NCBI GenBank assembly: GCA_900548465.1
Contig: URKY01000081.1
Coordinates: forward strand, 1-5,810
Reading direction: 5' to 3'
DNA from: an uncultured Eubacterium sp.
GTDB lineage: Bacteria; Bacillota; Clostridia; Lachnospirales; Lachnospiraceae
Length of the DNA: 5,810 bases
Below, piece after piece: positions 1-5,617 of the stretch. The stretch's first letter is position 1. Each line of letters begins with the position of its first letter. A program made the translations under genes and the position numbers. The notes beneath the pieces were generated by a model. The model made no database searches, was not told the origin of the DNA, and saw only the letters and a list, made by a program, of their open reading frames with translations.

Positions 1-53
1 AGGTCTTTCGATAAATTGCATATACGTGTTATCAGTTTATCCCATTTTGACAT
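1..53 (-). CDS. hicA: HicA-like toxin, N-terminal fragment cut by the window edge
   Basis: Only the first 17 codons are visible (MSKWDKLITRICNLSKD), the rest lying beyond base 1. The 'SKWDKLI.RI..LSKD' opening matches what I recall of clostridial HicA proteins, small double-stranded-RNA-binding-fold mRNA interferases paired with a HicB antitoxin. The start is well supported: AGGAGGT at 61-67 lies 7 nt before the ATG, and a TTGACA/17 bp/TATAAT promoter lies just upstream. The catalytic His, which in HicA lies in the second half of the protein, is outside the window, and no hicB can be seen. It has its own promoter, so it is probably not part of the peptide operon. Identification rests on a short N-terminus and could be wrong; that a minus-strand gene starts here is much surer than its name. 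Confidence 0.55.
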   Translation of the reverse strand, partial: MSKWDKLITRICNLSKD

Positions 54-60
54 TTATTAT

Positions 61-67
61 ACCTCCT
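61..67 (-). promoter_or_regulatory. Ribosome binding site of the hicA-like gene
   Basis: AGGAGGT on the minus strand, 7 nt before the ATG at 53-51. It is near-consensus and fixes this start. The predicted transcription start falls at about 67, so the mRNA would begin almost at the ribosome binding site with a very short leader. Confidence 0.75.
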
Positions 68-73
68 ATTTAT

Positions 74-102
74 ATTATATATGGTGTCGTATATGGTGTC
101 AA
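74..102 (-). promoter_or_regulatory. Consensus sigma-A promoter of the hicA-like gene
   Basis: On the minus strand TTGACA (97-102) and TATAAT (74-79) are separated by exactly 17 bp (80-96), a perfect match to the vegetative promoter consensus. It faces the hicA-like gene. So strong an unregulated promoter would be costly in front of a toxin, which fits repression by an antitoxin; a tandem repeat covering the -35 and spacer is a candidate operator. Confidence 0.75.
78..100. repeat. 12-bp tandem repeat over the hicA promoter, candidate operator
   Basis: TATATGGTGTC occurs at 78-88 and again at 90-100, a period of 12 bp. The two copies cover most of the -35 hexamer, the whole spacer and the edge of the -10, so a protein bound here would exclude RNA polymerase. 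Autoregulation by HicB-type antitoxins at sites overlapping their promoter is known for the family. That this repeat is such a site is inference from its position. Confidence 0.5.
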
Positions 103-131
103 TCAATTTATATATGTGTATTGCAAATTTT

Positions 132-171
132 CTCAAAGTGCCATTCTTAAGTGCCACTTTGAGCACTTTTT
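132..171 (+). terminator. Nested inverted repeats, possible terminator at the end of the operon
   Basis: CTCAAAGTG (132-140) and CACTTTGAG (155-163) form a perfect 9-bp inverted repeat with a 14-nt loop. Inside it, AAGTGC (149-154) can instead pair with GCACTT (163-168), and AAGTGCCA is directly repeated at 136-143 and 149-156. Read on the plus strand the structure runs into TTTTT (167-171), as in an intrinsic terminator for transcripts entering from the left. On the minus strand, where the operon ends at 231, no T-run follows the stem. It may act as a pause or mRNA 3'-end stabiliser for the operon, or as an operator for the hicA promoter 30 bp away. No gene on the plus strand is visible for it to terminate. 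Confidence 0.4.
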
Positions 172-230
172 AAATATTTTACACGTTCTAAACTTTTGAG
201 TATACTACTCTTTTATATGCATTAGATTAC

Positions 231-1286
231 TTAATTTTTTTCATAACATTCTTGTTTATGGTTCTGTACCATCCTATAAGTAAAATTCTTCCACGTAACA
301 GGACATCCCCCATAACAAATAGATAATTTACTGCACTCTTTACATTCTTCTGATGGATATTCTTTCAATCTATCAATAACACTTCTATATGCATCATTCT
401 TCATCCAATTTTTAAAGTCTTCATATGATAAAAAATCACTTTCCAACCTTCCAATCTTATTTTCAAAATACATATTGCAAGGAATCAAATTCAATTCTGT
501 ATCAAATGTAATTCCATTCTCATTGTGAATTTGACAGGGGAACGCCATTTTCCCTTCTAGGATATTTAGCTGTTCCTCTGTATATACACACAACGGAAAA
601 CTATATTCAATCCACCATTCCTCTGTTATAGAATTTAATTCTTCCACTTGCATCATAAATGTTTCTATTAATATATGTGGATTATTAATATTCCAATATG
701 TATCCTCGTCATATTCAGTCTTTTCATTGTCTATTACAAACGTAAATGAAAATTGTTTTGCCCCTTTATTCAAAGAATTTCTTACACTTTCACATAATGA
801 TCCTATATTCTCCTTTGTCAACACCATCGAACATGTATAATCTAGTTTCAATTTGGATAAATTCTGTATTGCTTGTTCCTGTGCTTTAAAACATTCTGCC
901 CCAACCAATGCTTTACATTGCTCCTCATCTTTTCCTTTAAGTGAAATATCAACATAACTCACCCCATAGGAAACAAGTTTATTACAAAATTCCATATTCT
1001 TAAGTAGTATTCCATTTGTTGCAATAGCAACTTGTATTTTATTCTTTTTTGTTTTTATATATTCTAATATGTCAAAAATTTGAGGATATAACGTCGGCTC
1101 TCCTCCGGTAAAAACAATATACTTAACTCGCGCTTCATCACAAAAATCAATTACTTTCTTCAAATCATCGTAATCAATTATATCGTTTTCAATATACTCC
1201 GTTTTCTTTGCATAACAAAAATTACACCTCAAATTACATTTTCTAGTTAATGTAATCGTACATTGATTGATTTTAACTTTATCCAT
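231..1286 (-). CDS. Radical SAM/SPASM peptide-modifying enzyme, no recognition domain (second maturase)
   Basis: A 351-residue enzyme predicted to use an S-adenosylmethionine-derived radical to modify a ribosomal peptide in the cytoplasm. The radical SAM cluster motif is C17-x3-C21-x2-C24, followed by GGEP at 61-64, the usual SAM-binding strand motif. The C-terminus has a seven-Cys SPASM domain binding auxiliary iron-sulfur clusters: C251, C270, then C315-x2-C318-x5-C324-x3-C328 and C347. The radical SAM motif starts only 16 residues in, leaving no room for a PqqD-like recognition domain; it may borrow that of the enzyme encoded at 3688-5121. The start has AAAGGTGAT upstream and lies 29 nt after the UvrA-like stop, so the genes are probably co-transcribed. 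The reaction (thioether, C-C crosslink, epimerisation) cannot be told from sequence. A role as anaerobic sulfatase-maturase-like enzyme is less likely in this context. Confidence 0.9.
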   Translation of the reverse strand: MDKVKINQCTITLTRKCNLRCNFCYAKKTEYIENDIIDYDDLKKVIDFCDEARVKYIVFTGGEPTLYPQIFDILEYIKTKKNKIQVAIATNGILLKNMEFCNKLVSYGVSYVDISLKGKDEEQCKALVGAECFKAQEQAIQNLSKLKLDYTCSMVLTKENIGSLCESVRNSLNKGAKQFSFTFVIDNEKTEYDEDTYWNINNPHILIETFMMQVEELNSITEEWWIEYSFPLCVYTEEQLNILEGKMAFPCQIHNENGITFDTELNLIPCNMYFENKIGRLESDFLSYEDFKNWMKNDAYRSVIDRLKEYPSEECKECSKLSICYGGCPVTWKNFTYRMVQNHKQECYEKN

Positions 1287-1315
1287 ATAAACGAATCACC
1301 TTTCTTAAATATTAC

Positions 1316-3643
1316 TCAATATTTCAGACCAAATAATGATGATTTTTCATTTTCAAAAACGTCTTGTGGGCATCCTTGAGACACAATTTTTCCTCCCGCA
1401 TTACCACCTACCAAACCAAAGTCTACTATATAATCCGCCACATGAGAAATAAACTCTATATTATGCTCAACAATCAAAATAGTGTTTCCTTTTTCTTGTA
1501 AAGCAAACAACACTTTTTCAAATTTTGAGATATCAGCATTATTCAGTCCAGATGTTGGTTCATCTAAGATATATAAATTTTGTTCCTTTGATGGTGTTCC
1601 CAATGCTTTAGCCAGTTTAACACGTTGTGCTTCACCACCAGACAAATTCATGGACATCTGTCCTAAATTCAAATATCCTAATCCTAAATCAATCATACTA
1701 TTTAATACCGAATATATTTTATTTGTCTCTTCAAACACCTTAATCAACTCAAAAATAGGTGTTTTTAATACCTCATGTATAGTCATATTTTTATATTTTA
1801 CTGTTAGAATTTTTTCATTGAATCTTTTTCCACCACATTCAGGACAAATTATGTATGAACTTGGTAAATAATTCAACTCAATTCTCTGAAACCCTGTTCC
1901 TTGACAGCACTCACATCTCCCTCCCTTCACATTCATACTAAAAAATGATGCATTCAATTTTAGTTTTTTCGCCATTTCAGTTTTTGCAAAAAGAGAACGA
2001 ATCTCATCATATATTTCCAAATATGAAACAACAGTGGATCTAGGAGTTTTCCCAATTGGAGCTTGATCAACTCGCAATACTCTTTTAATATTCTTAGTAC
2101 CTGTAATTATCTTACAATATGCATTATTCTTTGATAATAAACTATTTGACACTACGGTTGTTAAAGTAGTTTTCCCTGAACCTGAAACTCCCGTTATGCA
2201 AGTAATCCCGCTAACAGGAAACTTAACACTTTGATTGCAAATATTTCTATAACAAATATCTTCAACACCAATATATTTTATGAACTCTTTACATTTTTTA
2301 AATTCTAAATGGCTCTCGCAATCTATTTTGTTACTATTTTCTAATATATATCCCCCTTTTGGTCCTCCAACCGGTCCCAACTGTATAATATTATCTGCAG
2401 ATTTAATATATTGTTTATTATGTTCTATCGCAATAACAGTATTGTTATGATTTACCAAATTAAGTGTCGCTTGAATAATATGTTTCACATCTCTATGATG
2501 TAATCCCTTACACGGTTCATCCATAATATATAATAATCCTTTAAGAGAACACGAAAGCTGCGTTGCAATTCTAATTCGCTGTCGCTCTCCCCCCGACAAC
2601 GATGGTATAGATCTGTTTAAACTCAAATATCCAACATTCAGCTGAATTAAAGATTCCACCTTAACAAGAATAGTATTTATTAGTTGAGACACTAATTCTC
2701 TTTTTGAATCCAAAATATCATCAAATTTAAAATTTTGAATCCATTTTTTGAGTGATGTTAATTCCATCTTTTCAACTTCATAATAATTTAATTTATTCAC
2801 AGTATAGCCTAGTACTTGGCTCTTTAGTTTCGCACCTCCGCATACATGACACGGAATATTCTCCATATATTTAGAATACGCAGCTGTTGATATTGTATTG
2901 TTTGTTTGTGTCATTCTTTCCGTAATCTCTGATATAGCTCCTTGGAGAAAGACAAAATGTTGCTTTCTTCTTTTCCCTTCTTTATAACTTAATTTATACT
3001 TAATCTTTTCATTAGCATACAACAATAAATGCATTTCTTTATCTGTAAGCTCAGAAACCTTCTTATCAATATTAATACCATACGTTTCGCAAAGTGCTTC
3101 TAAATATTTTTGTTCTTTACTCTCTGCCATTCCTTTATAATATAAAATTCCCCCATCTCTCAATGACTTGTCTTTATCCGGAACTAATAAGCGTTCTGAC
3201 ACAATGGTCTCACACCCTAACCCCTGACAATTCGGACAAAATGTCTTTGGATTATTTGACGAAAAAACATTTTCAGAAATAACGTTATCATTAGTGCTAT
3301 TTACAATCGCAAACAAAGATCTTAAATAATATGCTATTTCTGTTGTAGTTCCAATAGTTGAACGTGGATTTACATTATAATAATTTTGTGAAATATTTAA
3401 TGCCGGGCGCAAATTCTCGATTTTTCCCACCTTAGGTTTGTCCATCAGTTTTTGCCCATATACATTTCCTGTCATCCCCTCTAAAAATCCACGCTGGCTT
3501 TCCGCATAAATCGTATCATACACCAAAGAGGATTTTCCACAACCAGAACAACCTGTCACACACGTGAATTTTTCCAAGGGAATTTCCAAATTAATATGTT
3601 TTAAATTATTTTCATATGCATCACTGATTATAATCTTCTCCAT
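1316..3643 (-). CDS. UvrA-like tandem ABC ATPase lacking the UvrB-binding domain (DrrC/UvrA2 type)
   Basis: A 775-residue cytoplasmic DNA-binding ATPase of the UvrA family, shorter than housekeeping UvrA (about 940). First nucleotide-binding half: Walker A GCSGCGKSS (31-39), zinc-type Cys pairs C136/C139 and C265/C268, signature LSGGERQ (349-355), Walker B ending D375-E376, switch His408. Second half: Walker A GVSGSGKTT (485-493), the UvrA hallmark around DQAPIGKTPRST (526-537), Cys cluster C577/C579/C580 with C600/C603, signature LSGGEAQR (667-674), Walker B D694-E695, His727. Both ATP sites look intact. The roughly 120 residues that bind UvrB in canonical UvrA are absent: the chain goes from RSLFA (108-112) almost straight to the CPNCQGLG segment (136-143). 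It therefore should not recruit UvrB for excision. Short UvrA proteins of this kind (DrrC, Ecm16) protect producers of DNA-binding antibiotics. GGAGGT lies 6 nt before the ATG, 44 nt after the preceding gene. The self-protection role here is inference. Confidence 0.9.
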   Translation of the reverse strand: MEKIIISDAYENNLKHINLEIPLEKFTCVTGCSGCGKSSLVYDTIYAESQRGFLEGMTGNVYGQKLMDKPKVGKIENLRPALNISQNYYNVNPRSTIGTTTEIAYYLRSLFAIVNSTNDNVISENVFSSNNPKTFCPNCQGLGCETIVSERLLVPDKDKSLRDGGILYYKGMAESKEQKYLEALCETYGINIDKKVSELTDKEMHLLLYANEKIKYKLSYKEGKRRKQHFVFLQGAISEITERMTQTNNTISTAAYSKYMENIPCHVCGGAKLKSQVLGYTVNKLNYYEVEKMELTSLKKWIQNFKFDDILDSKRELVSQLINTILVKVESLIQLNVGYLSLNRSIPSLSGGERQRIRIATQLSCSLKGLLYIMDEPCKGLHHRDVKHIIQATLNLVNHNNTVIAIEHNKQYIKSADNIIQLGPVGGPKGGYILENSNKIDCESHLEFKKCKEFIKYIGVEDICYRNICNQSVKFPVSGITCITGVSGSGKTTLTTVVSNSLLSKNNAYCKIITGTKNIKRVLRVDQAPIGKTPRSTVVSYLEIYDEIRSLFAKTEMAKKLKLNASFFSMNVKGGRCECCQGTGFQRIELNYLPSSYIICPECGGKRFNEKILTVKYKNMTIHEVLKTPIFELIKVFEETNKIYSVLNSMIDLGLGYLNLGQMSMNLSGGEAQRVKLAKALGTPSKEQNLYILDEPTSGLNNADISKFEKVLFALQEKGNTILIVEHNIEFISHVADYIVDFGLVGGNAGGKIVSQGCPQDVFENEKSSLFGLKY

Positions 3644-3649
3644 TCAAAG

Positions 3650-3655
3650 ACCTCC
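3650..3655 (-). promoter_or_regulatory. Ribosome binding site of the UvrA-like gene
   Basis: GGAGGT on the minus strand, 6 nt before the ATG at 3643-3641. It is the only good site nearby and confirms the start, giving a Walker A motif at the expected distance from the N-terminus. Confidence 0.8.
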
Positions 3656-3687
3656 AATACCAACCTCTCTTTATATCGGCCAAATAC

Positions 3688-5121
3688 TCACTCCAAAATA
3701 TTCATTTGAATACCTACTTTTTTATGTATCATTGCAGCAACTTTACAGTGATAGTCATTAATTCTAAATGGATCTCCATCAGCATTTTCATTTGAATTTG
3801 ACATCATACATACTGTACAGTATCCTCTATCATTACACTCTAAGCATTTTGTGAAATCCGACCACTTTATATCTCTAAGTCTTTTTATTTCTTCATTATC
3901 CTCCCATACTTCTCTGATTGATTGTTTATTCAAATCTCCTATTATTTTTGTTTGCCAACCTATACAAGGAAATACTGTTCCATTAGCGGCTATGCAAAGA
4001 TAATATCTGCAAACTGAACATACTGAATCGTCAGATGTTTGCTCATTTTTTTCACATGCCAACTGATAAAGATTTTCTAAAAGCACTTCAGATGTTTGCA
4101 CATCAAATGCCTTCCCAATCTCTTCTACTGTTAATCTATGTGACAAATTGCAATTTGTATGATCATATGAAGCAAATATCACATATTCCGTTGCAATGCT
4201 GATATCATTTTCTTTTGCCCATTCCACTACATTAATAAAACTATCTTGATTTTCCTTCATAATGGGACATGAAATTTGCAGCGGAATTCCACATTCTTTT
4301 AATCTCAACAAATTGTTTTTTGTCTTCTCAAAACTACCTTTAACTTTAGTAATTGTATCATGCACTTCTGAATTCATAGAGTAAATTGATGTTTGAACTG
4401 ATAGTAATGGGTTCTTTTTCATTTCTTCAAGTATTTCATCTGTTAACAATGTTAAATTTGTAAGTACATTGACTGACAAATCCAACTCTCTGCATCTACT
4501 TAAAAATCTCACAAAATCTTTATGCAATAAGGGTTCTCCTCCAGATAACGTGACATTAATAATATTCATGTTTCTCCCTTCCTCAATAATACTATAAAAA
4601 AGGGATGATTTAATCATTTTCAACTTGTCTTCATGTGGTATATAGCAATGAACACATCTCTCATTACATTCACTTGCCACTTCGATATGAAGGCTTCTCA
4701 AAAAATCATTTTGATTAAAAATATTTTTCGAACACTCTCCACTAACTATTAGATTTTCATATTTTCCGCCTTCATTTTGTATTGTCTTGTCAACTTTATT
4801 CTTACACTCCTCATAAGTTTTTCCCGAAGCCAAAAAACCAGCAGCCACAAACATATCATAAAACTCAATCGCATCACTCTTCAATTCCTCTAGATCAACG
4901 TCAACAAAAATTTTCAACAATTTTTCTATAATTGAATCAATATCTTTTGGAATCTTGTCCAGTACATCTAGCATTATCGCTCCACTTTGTGATACATATT
5001 CTTCCCCTGGCCATATACTATTATCATTTAAAGAACGATATCCAAACATTGAATTATCAGTTATATACCCATATTCATTATATTTTCTAAACAGCACATT
5101 TTCTTTAATTCTATAATACAT
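3688..5121 (-). CDS. Radical SAM/SPASM RiPP maturase with N-terminal PqqD-like recognition domain
   Basis: A 477-residue enzyme (counted from the chosen start) predicted to bind a precursor leader and modify its core by radical chemistry. Residues 1 to about 100 look like a PqqD-like RiPP recognition element: beta-strand-like NVLFRKYNEYGYI, then helices ending near FVAAGFLASGKT. The radical SAM motif is C152-x3-C156-x2-C159, with GGEP at 194-197. The SPASM region has C368, C371, C376 (start of C-x4-G-x4-C, ending C386), then C426-x2-C429-x5-C435-x3-C438 and C459. This architecture is shared by sactipeptide, ranthipeptide and clostridial Cys-rich-peptide (CcpM-type) maturases. An in-frame ATG at 5136 has no ribosome binding site; GGAGGG (5127-5132) sits 5 nt before the ATG at 5121, so I chose that. 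The peptide gene just upstream at 5276-5377 is its likely substrate. Crosslink type is unknown. Confidence 0.92.
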   Translation of the reverse strand: MYYRIKENVLFRKYNEYGYITDNSMFGYRSLNDNSIWPGEEYVSQSGAIMLDVLDKIPKDIDSIIEKLLKIFVDVDLEELKSDAIEFYDMFVAAGFLASGKTYEECKNKVDKTIQNEGGKYENLIVSGECSKNIFNQNDFLRSLHIEVASECNERCVHCYIPHEDKLKMIKSSLFYSIIEEGRNMNIINVTLSGGEPLLHKDFVRFLSRCRELDLSVNVLTNLTLLTDEILEEMKKNPLLSVQTSIYSMNSEVHDTITKVKGSFEKTKNNLLRLKECGIPLQISCPIMKENQDSFINVVEWAKENDISIATEYVIFASYDHTNCNLSHRLTVEEIGKAFDVQTSEVLLENLYQLACEKNEQTSDDSVCSVCRYYLCIAANGTVFPCIGWQTKIIGDLNKQSIREVWEDNEEIKRLRDIKWSDFTKCLECNDRGYCTVCMMSNSNENADGDPFRINDYHCKVAAMIHKKVGIQMNILE

Positions 5122-5126
5122 ATTCT

Positions 5127-5132
5127 CCCTCC
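5127..5132 (-). promoter_or_regulatory. Ribosome binding site deciding the start of the first maturase
   Basis: GGAGGG on the minus strand, 5 nt before the ATG at 5121-5119. It lies inside the first codons of the longer in-frame reading that would start at 5136, and nothing like a ribosome binding site precedes that upstream ATG. The shorter start is therefore preferred, removing five residues (MRREN). Confidence 0.7.
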
Positions 5133-5222
5133 GCATTAATCTGTTTATTCGCTACACATTCTTTTTAGTCTATTATCTATTTAAAAGGACATACAAATAT
5201 ACTTTTCAATCATATAGTTAAT

Positions 5223-5251
5223 AAAAGGGCACAGCAACGCTGCACCCTTTT
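5223..5251 (-). terminator. Attenuator-like stem-loop between precursor and maturase
   Basis: In the minus-strand RNA, AAAAGGGUGCAGC pairs with GCUGUGCCCUUUU around a GUU loop, a 13-bp stem with two G-U wobbles. On the plus strand those two positions would be C/A mismatches, so the structure belongs to the minus-strand transcript. The stem ends in UUUU followed by AUUAA, a short U-run, suggesting partial rather than complete termination. It lies 24 nt after the precursor stop and about 100 nt before the maturase start. Such placement usually gives abundant short precursor mRNA with some read-through to the enzymes; it could also stabilise the precursor mRNA 3' end. Confidence 0.75.
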
Positions 5252-5275
5252 CAACCTTATAAGTCACATTTCCAA

Positions 5276-5377
5276 TTAAGCTCTCTTACTACATGGTCTA
5301 CCACATGGTGATCCATTGCCACATACTGCACCATTAACAGCGGTCTTCTTTAAAATTACTGGTTTAGTATATTTCAT
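5276..5377 (-). CDS. Cys-containing RiPP precursor peptide (33 residues)
   Basis: A short gene with a strong AAAGGAGG ribosome binding site (5387-5394, 9 nt before ATG) and its own promoter, followed at once by an attenuator and a maturase gene. The peptide opens MKYTKPVILKKTAVN, a leader style common in clostridial radical-SAM peptides, and ends in a Gly/Cys core with C19, C25 and C29 (VCGNGSPCGRPCSKRA, 18-33). It has seven Lys/Arg and no Asp or Glu, so it is strongly cationic. The core contains two tandem xPC(G/S) units (SPCG, RPCS) from a near-perfect 12-nt repeat. It is far shorter than usual gene-calling limits and would often be left unannotated. I infer that the neighbouring radical SAM enzymes install Cys-derived crosslinks; there is no obvious Gly-Gly processing site, although Ala13 to Ala17 is a possible cleavage zone. 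I cannot assign it to a named family; Clo7bot-type Cys-rich peptides are the nearest idea. Confidence 0.85.
   Translation of the reverse strand: MKYTKPVILKKTAVNGAVCGNGSPCGRPCSKRA
5287..5310 (-). repeat. 12-nt tandem repeat encoding the SPCG/RPCS core
   Basis: Within the precursor gene, CACCATGTGGTA (5310-5299) is followed directly by GACCATGTAGTA (5298-5287), identical at 10 of 12 positions. The repeats encode the two Pro-Cys units, in a phase shifted by a base or so from the codons. This suggests the core grew by a four-codon duplication, a common way for RiPP cores to gain modification sites. Confidence 0.65.
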
Positions 5378-5386
5378 AGGAAACAT

Positions 5387-5394
5387 CCTCCTTT
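5387..5394 (-). promoter_or_regulatory. Ribosome binding site of the precursor peptide
   Basis: AAAGGAGG on the minus strand, 9 nt before the ATG at 5377-5375. It is a full-length consensus site, stronger than that of the second maturase, as expected for a highly expressed precursor, and is the main reason to treat this 33-codon frame as a real gene. Confidence 0.85.
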
Positions 5395-5409
5395 CGAGTA
5401 TTGTTTTAT

Positions 5410-5426
5410 AGCGTCTTACAGACACT
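5410..5426 (-). other. Small hairpin in the precursor mRNA leader
   Basis: In the minus-strand RNA, AGUGUCU pairs with AGACGCU around a GUA loop: 7 bp with one G-U wobble. It falls within about 25 nt of the predicted transcription start at about 5433 and could protect the 5' end of the mRNA. No known riboswitch fold is recognised. It could be chance. Confidence 0.35.
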
Positions 5427-5439
5427 TAAGTATTTCTTT

Positions 5440-5469
5440 ATTATACCAAAACCACTTTACAATCGTCAA
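5440..5469 (-). promoter_or_regulatory. Extended -10 promoter of the RiPP operon
   Basis: On the minus strand TATAAT (5440-5445) is preceded by TGG, giving the TGnTATAAT extended -10 form, and TTGACG (5464-5469) stands 18 bp upstream as the -35. Transcription would start near 5433 with a leader of about 56 nt before the precursor ATG. No other convincing promoter is seen before the three downstream genes, so I take this as the operon promoter. Confidence 0.7.
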
Positions 5470-5485
5470 TAACATTTGTCAAAGG

Positions 5486-5516
5486 ATTCCGATTATCCAT
5501 CACAAATCCCGATTAT
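5486..5516. promoter_or_regulatory. Paired direct repeat upstream of the promoter, candidate activator site
   Basis: On the minus strand ATAATCGGGAT (5516-5506) and ATAATCGGAAT (5496-5486) agree at 10 of 11 positions and start 20 bp apart, about two helical turns, so both would face the same side of DNA. The nearer copy ends about 17 bp upstream of the -35. Paired direct repeats with this spacing and position are typical of response-regulator or other dimeric activator sites in bacteriocin promoters. No regulator gene is seen in the window, so the binding protein would be encoded elsewhere. Confidence 0.5.
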
Positions 5517-5572
5517 TGTTTCACACTAAACTACTGTTTTCTCTTTTATGCAACAACCGCCCACATTTCAAA

Positions 5573-5599
5573 GCAAAAAACATGCCTTTTCATACTTGC
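5573..5599 (-). terminator. Weak terminator candidate after tnpV
   Basis: In minus-strand RNA, AAGUAUG can pair with CAUGUUU (two G-U wobbles) around AAAAGG, with the 3' arm continuing into a run of six U. It lies 19 nt after the tnpV stop and before the RiPP promoter. The stem is AU-rich and weak, so some tnpV transcription might run into the peptide operon. Confidence 0.3.
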
Positions 5600-5617
5600 C
5601 TTCCACAATACACTTTC

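Noticed and set aside
1482..1871. Plus-strand open frame of 129 codons.
   Set aside because: It is entirely antisense to the second ATPase half of the UvrA-like gene, whose motifs on the minus strand are unmistakable; no family resemblance.
3094..3282. Plus-strand open frame of 62 codons.
   Set aside because: Antisense to the zinc-Cys region of the UvrA-like gene, without a ribosome binding site or recognisable motif.
1316..3643. Housekeeping excinuclease subunit UvrA.
   Set aside because: It is about 165 residues short, lacks the UvrB-binding domain between RSLFA and CPNC, and sits between two peptide maturases with no uvrB nearby.
3564..3761. Plus-strand open frame of 65 codons spanning the gap between the UvrA-like and first maturase genes.
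   Set aside because: It overlaps both minus-strand genes end to end and their ribosome binding site at 3650-3655; no motif supports it.
5122..5136. Start of the first maturase at the ATG at 5136.
   Set aside because: No ribosome binding site precedes it, and the GGAGGG needed by the ATG at 5121 lies within its first codons.
5137..5222. A second promoter or another short peptide gene before the first maturase.
   Set aside because: Only poor hexamer matches with wrong spacing were seen, and the one small frame (10 codons, MIEKYICMSF) has no ribosome binding site.
5477..5482. Perfect TTGACA on the minus strand as the -35 of the operon promoter.
   Set aside because: It is 31 bp from the TATAAT at 5440-5445, far beyond the 16-18 bp allowed. 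The TTGACG at 5464-5469 has the right spacing.
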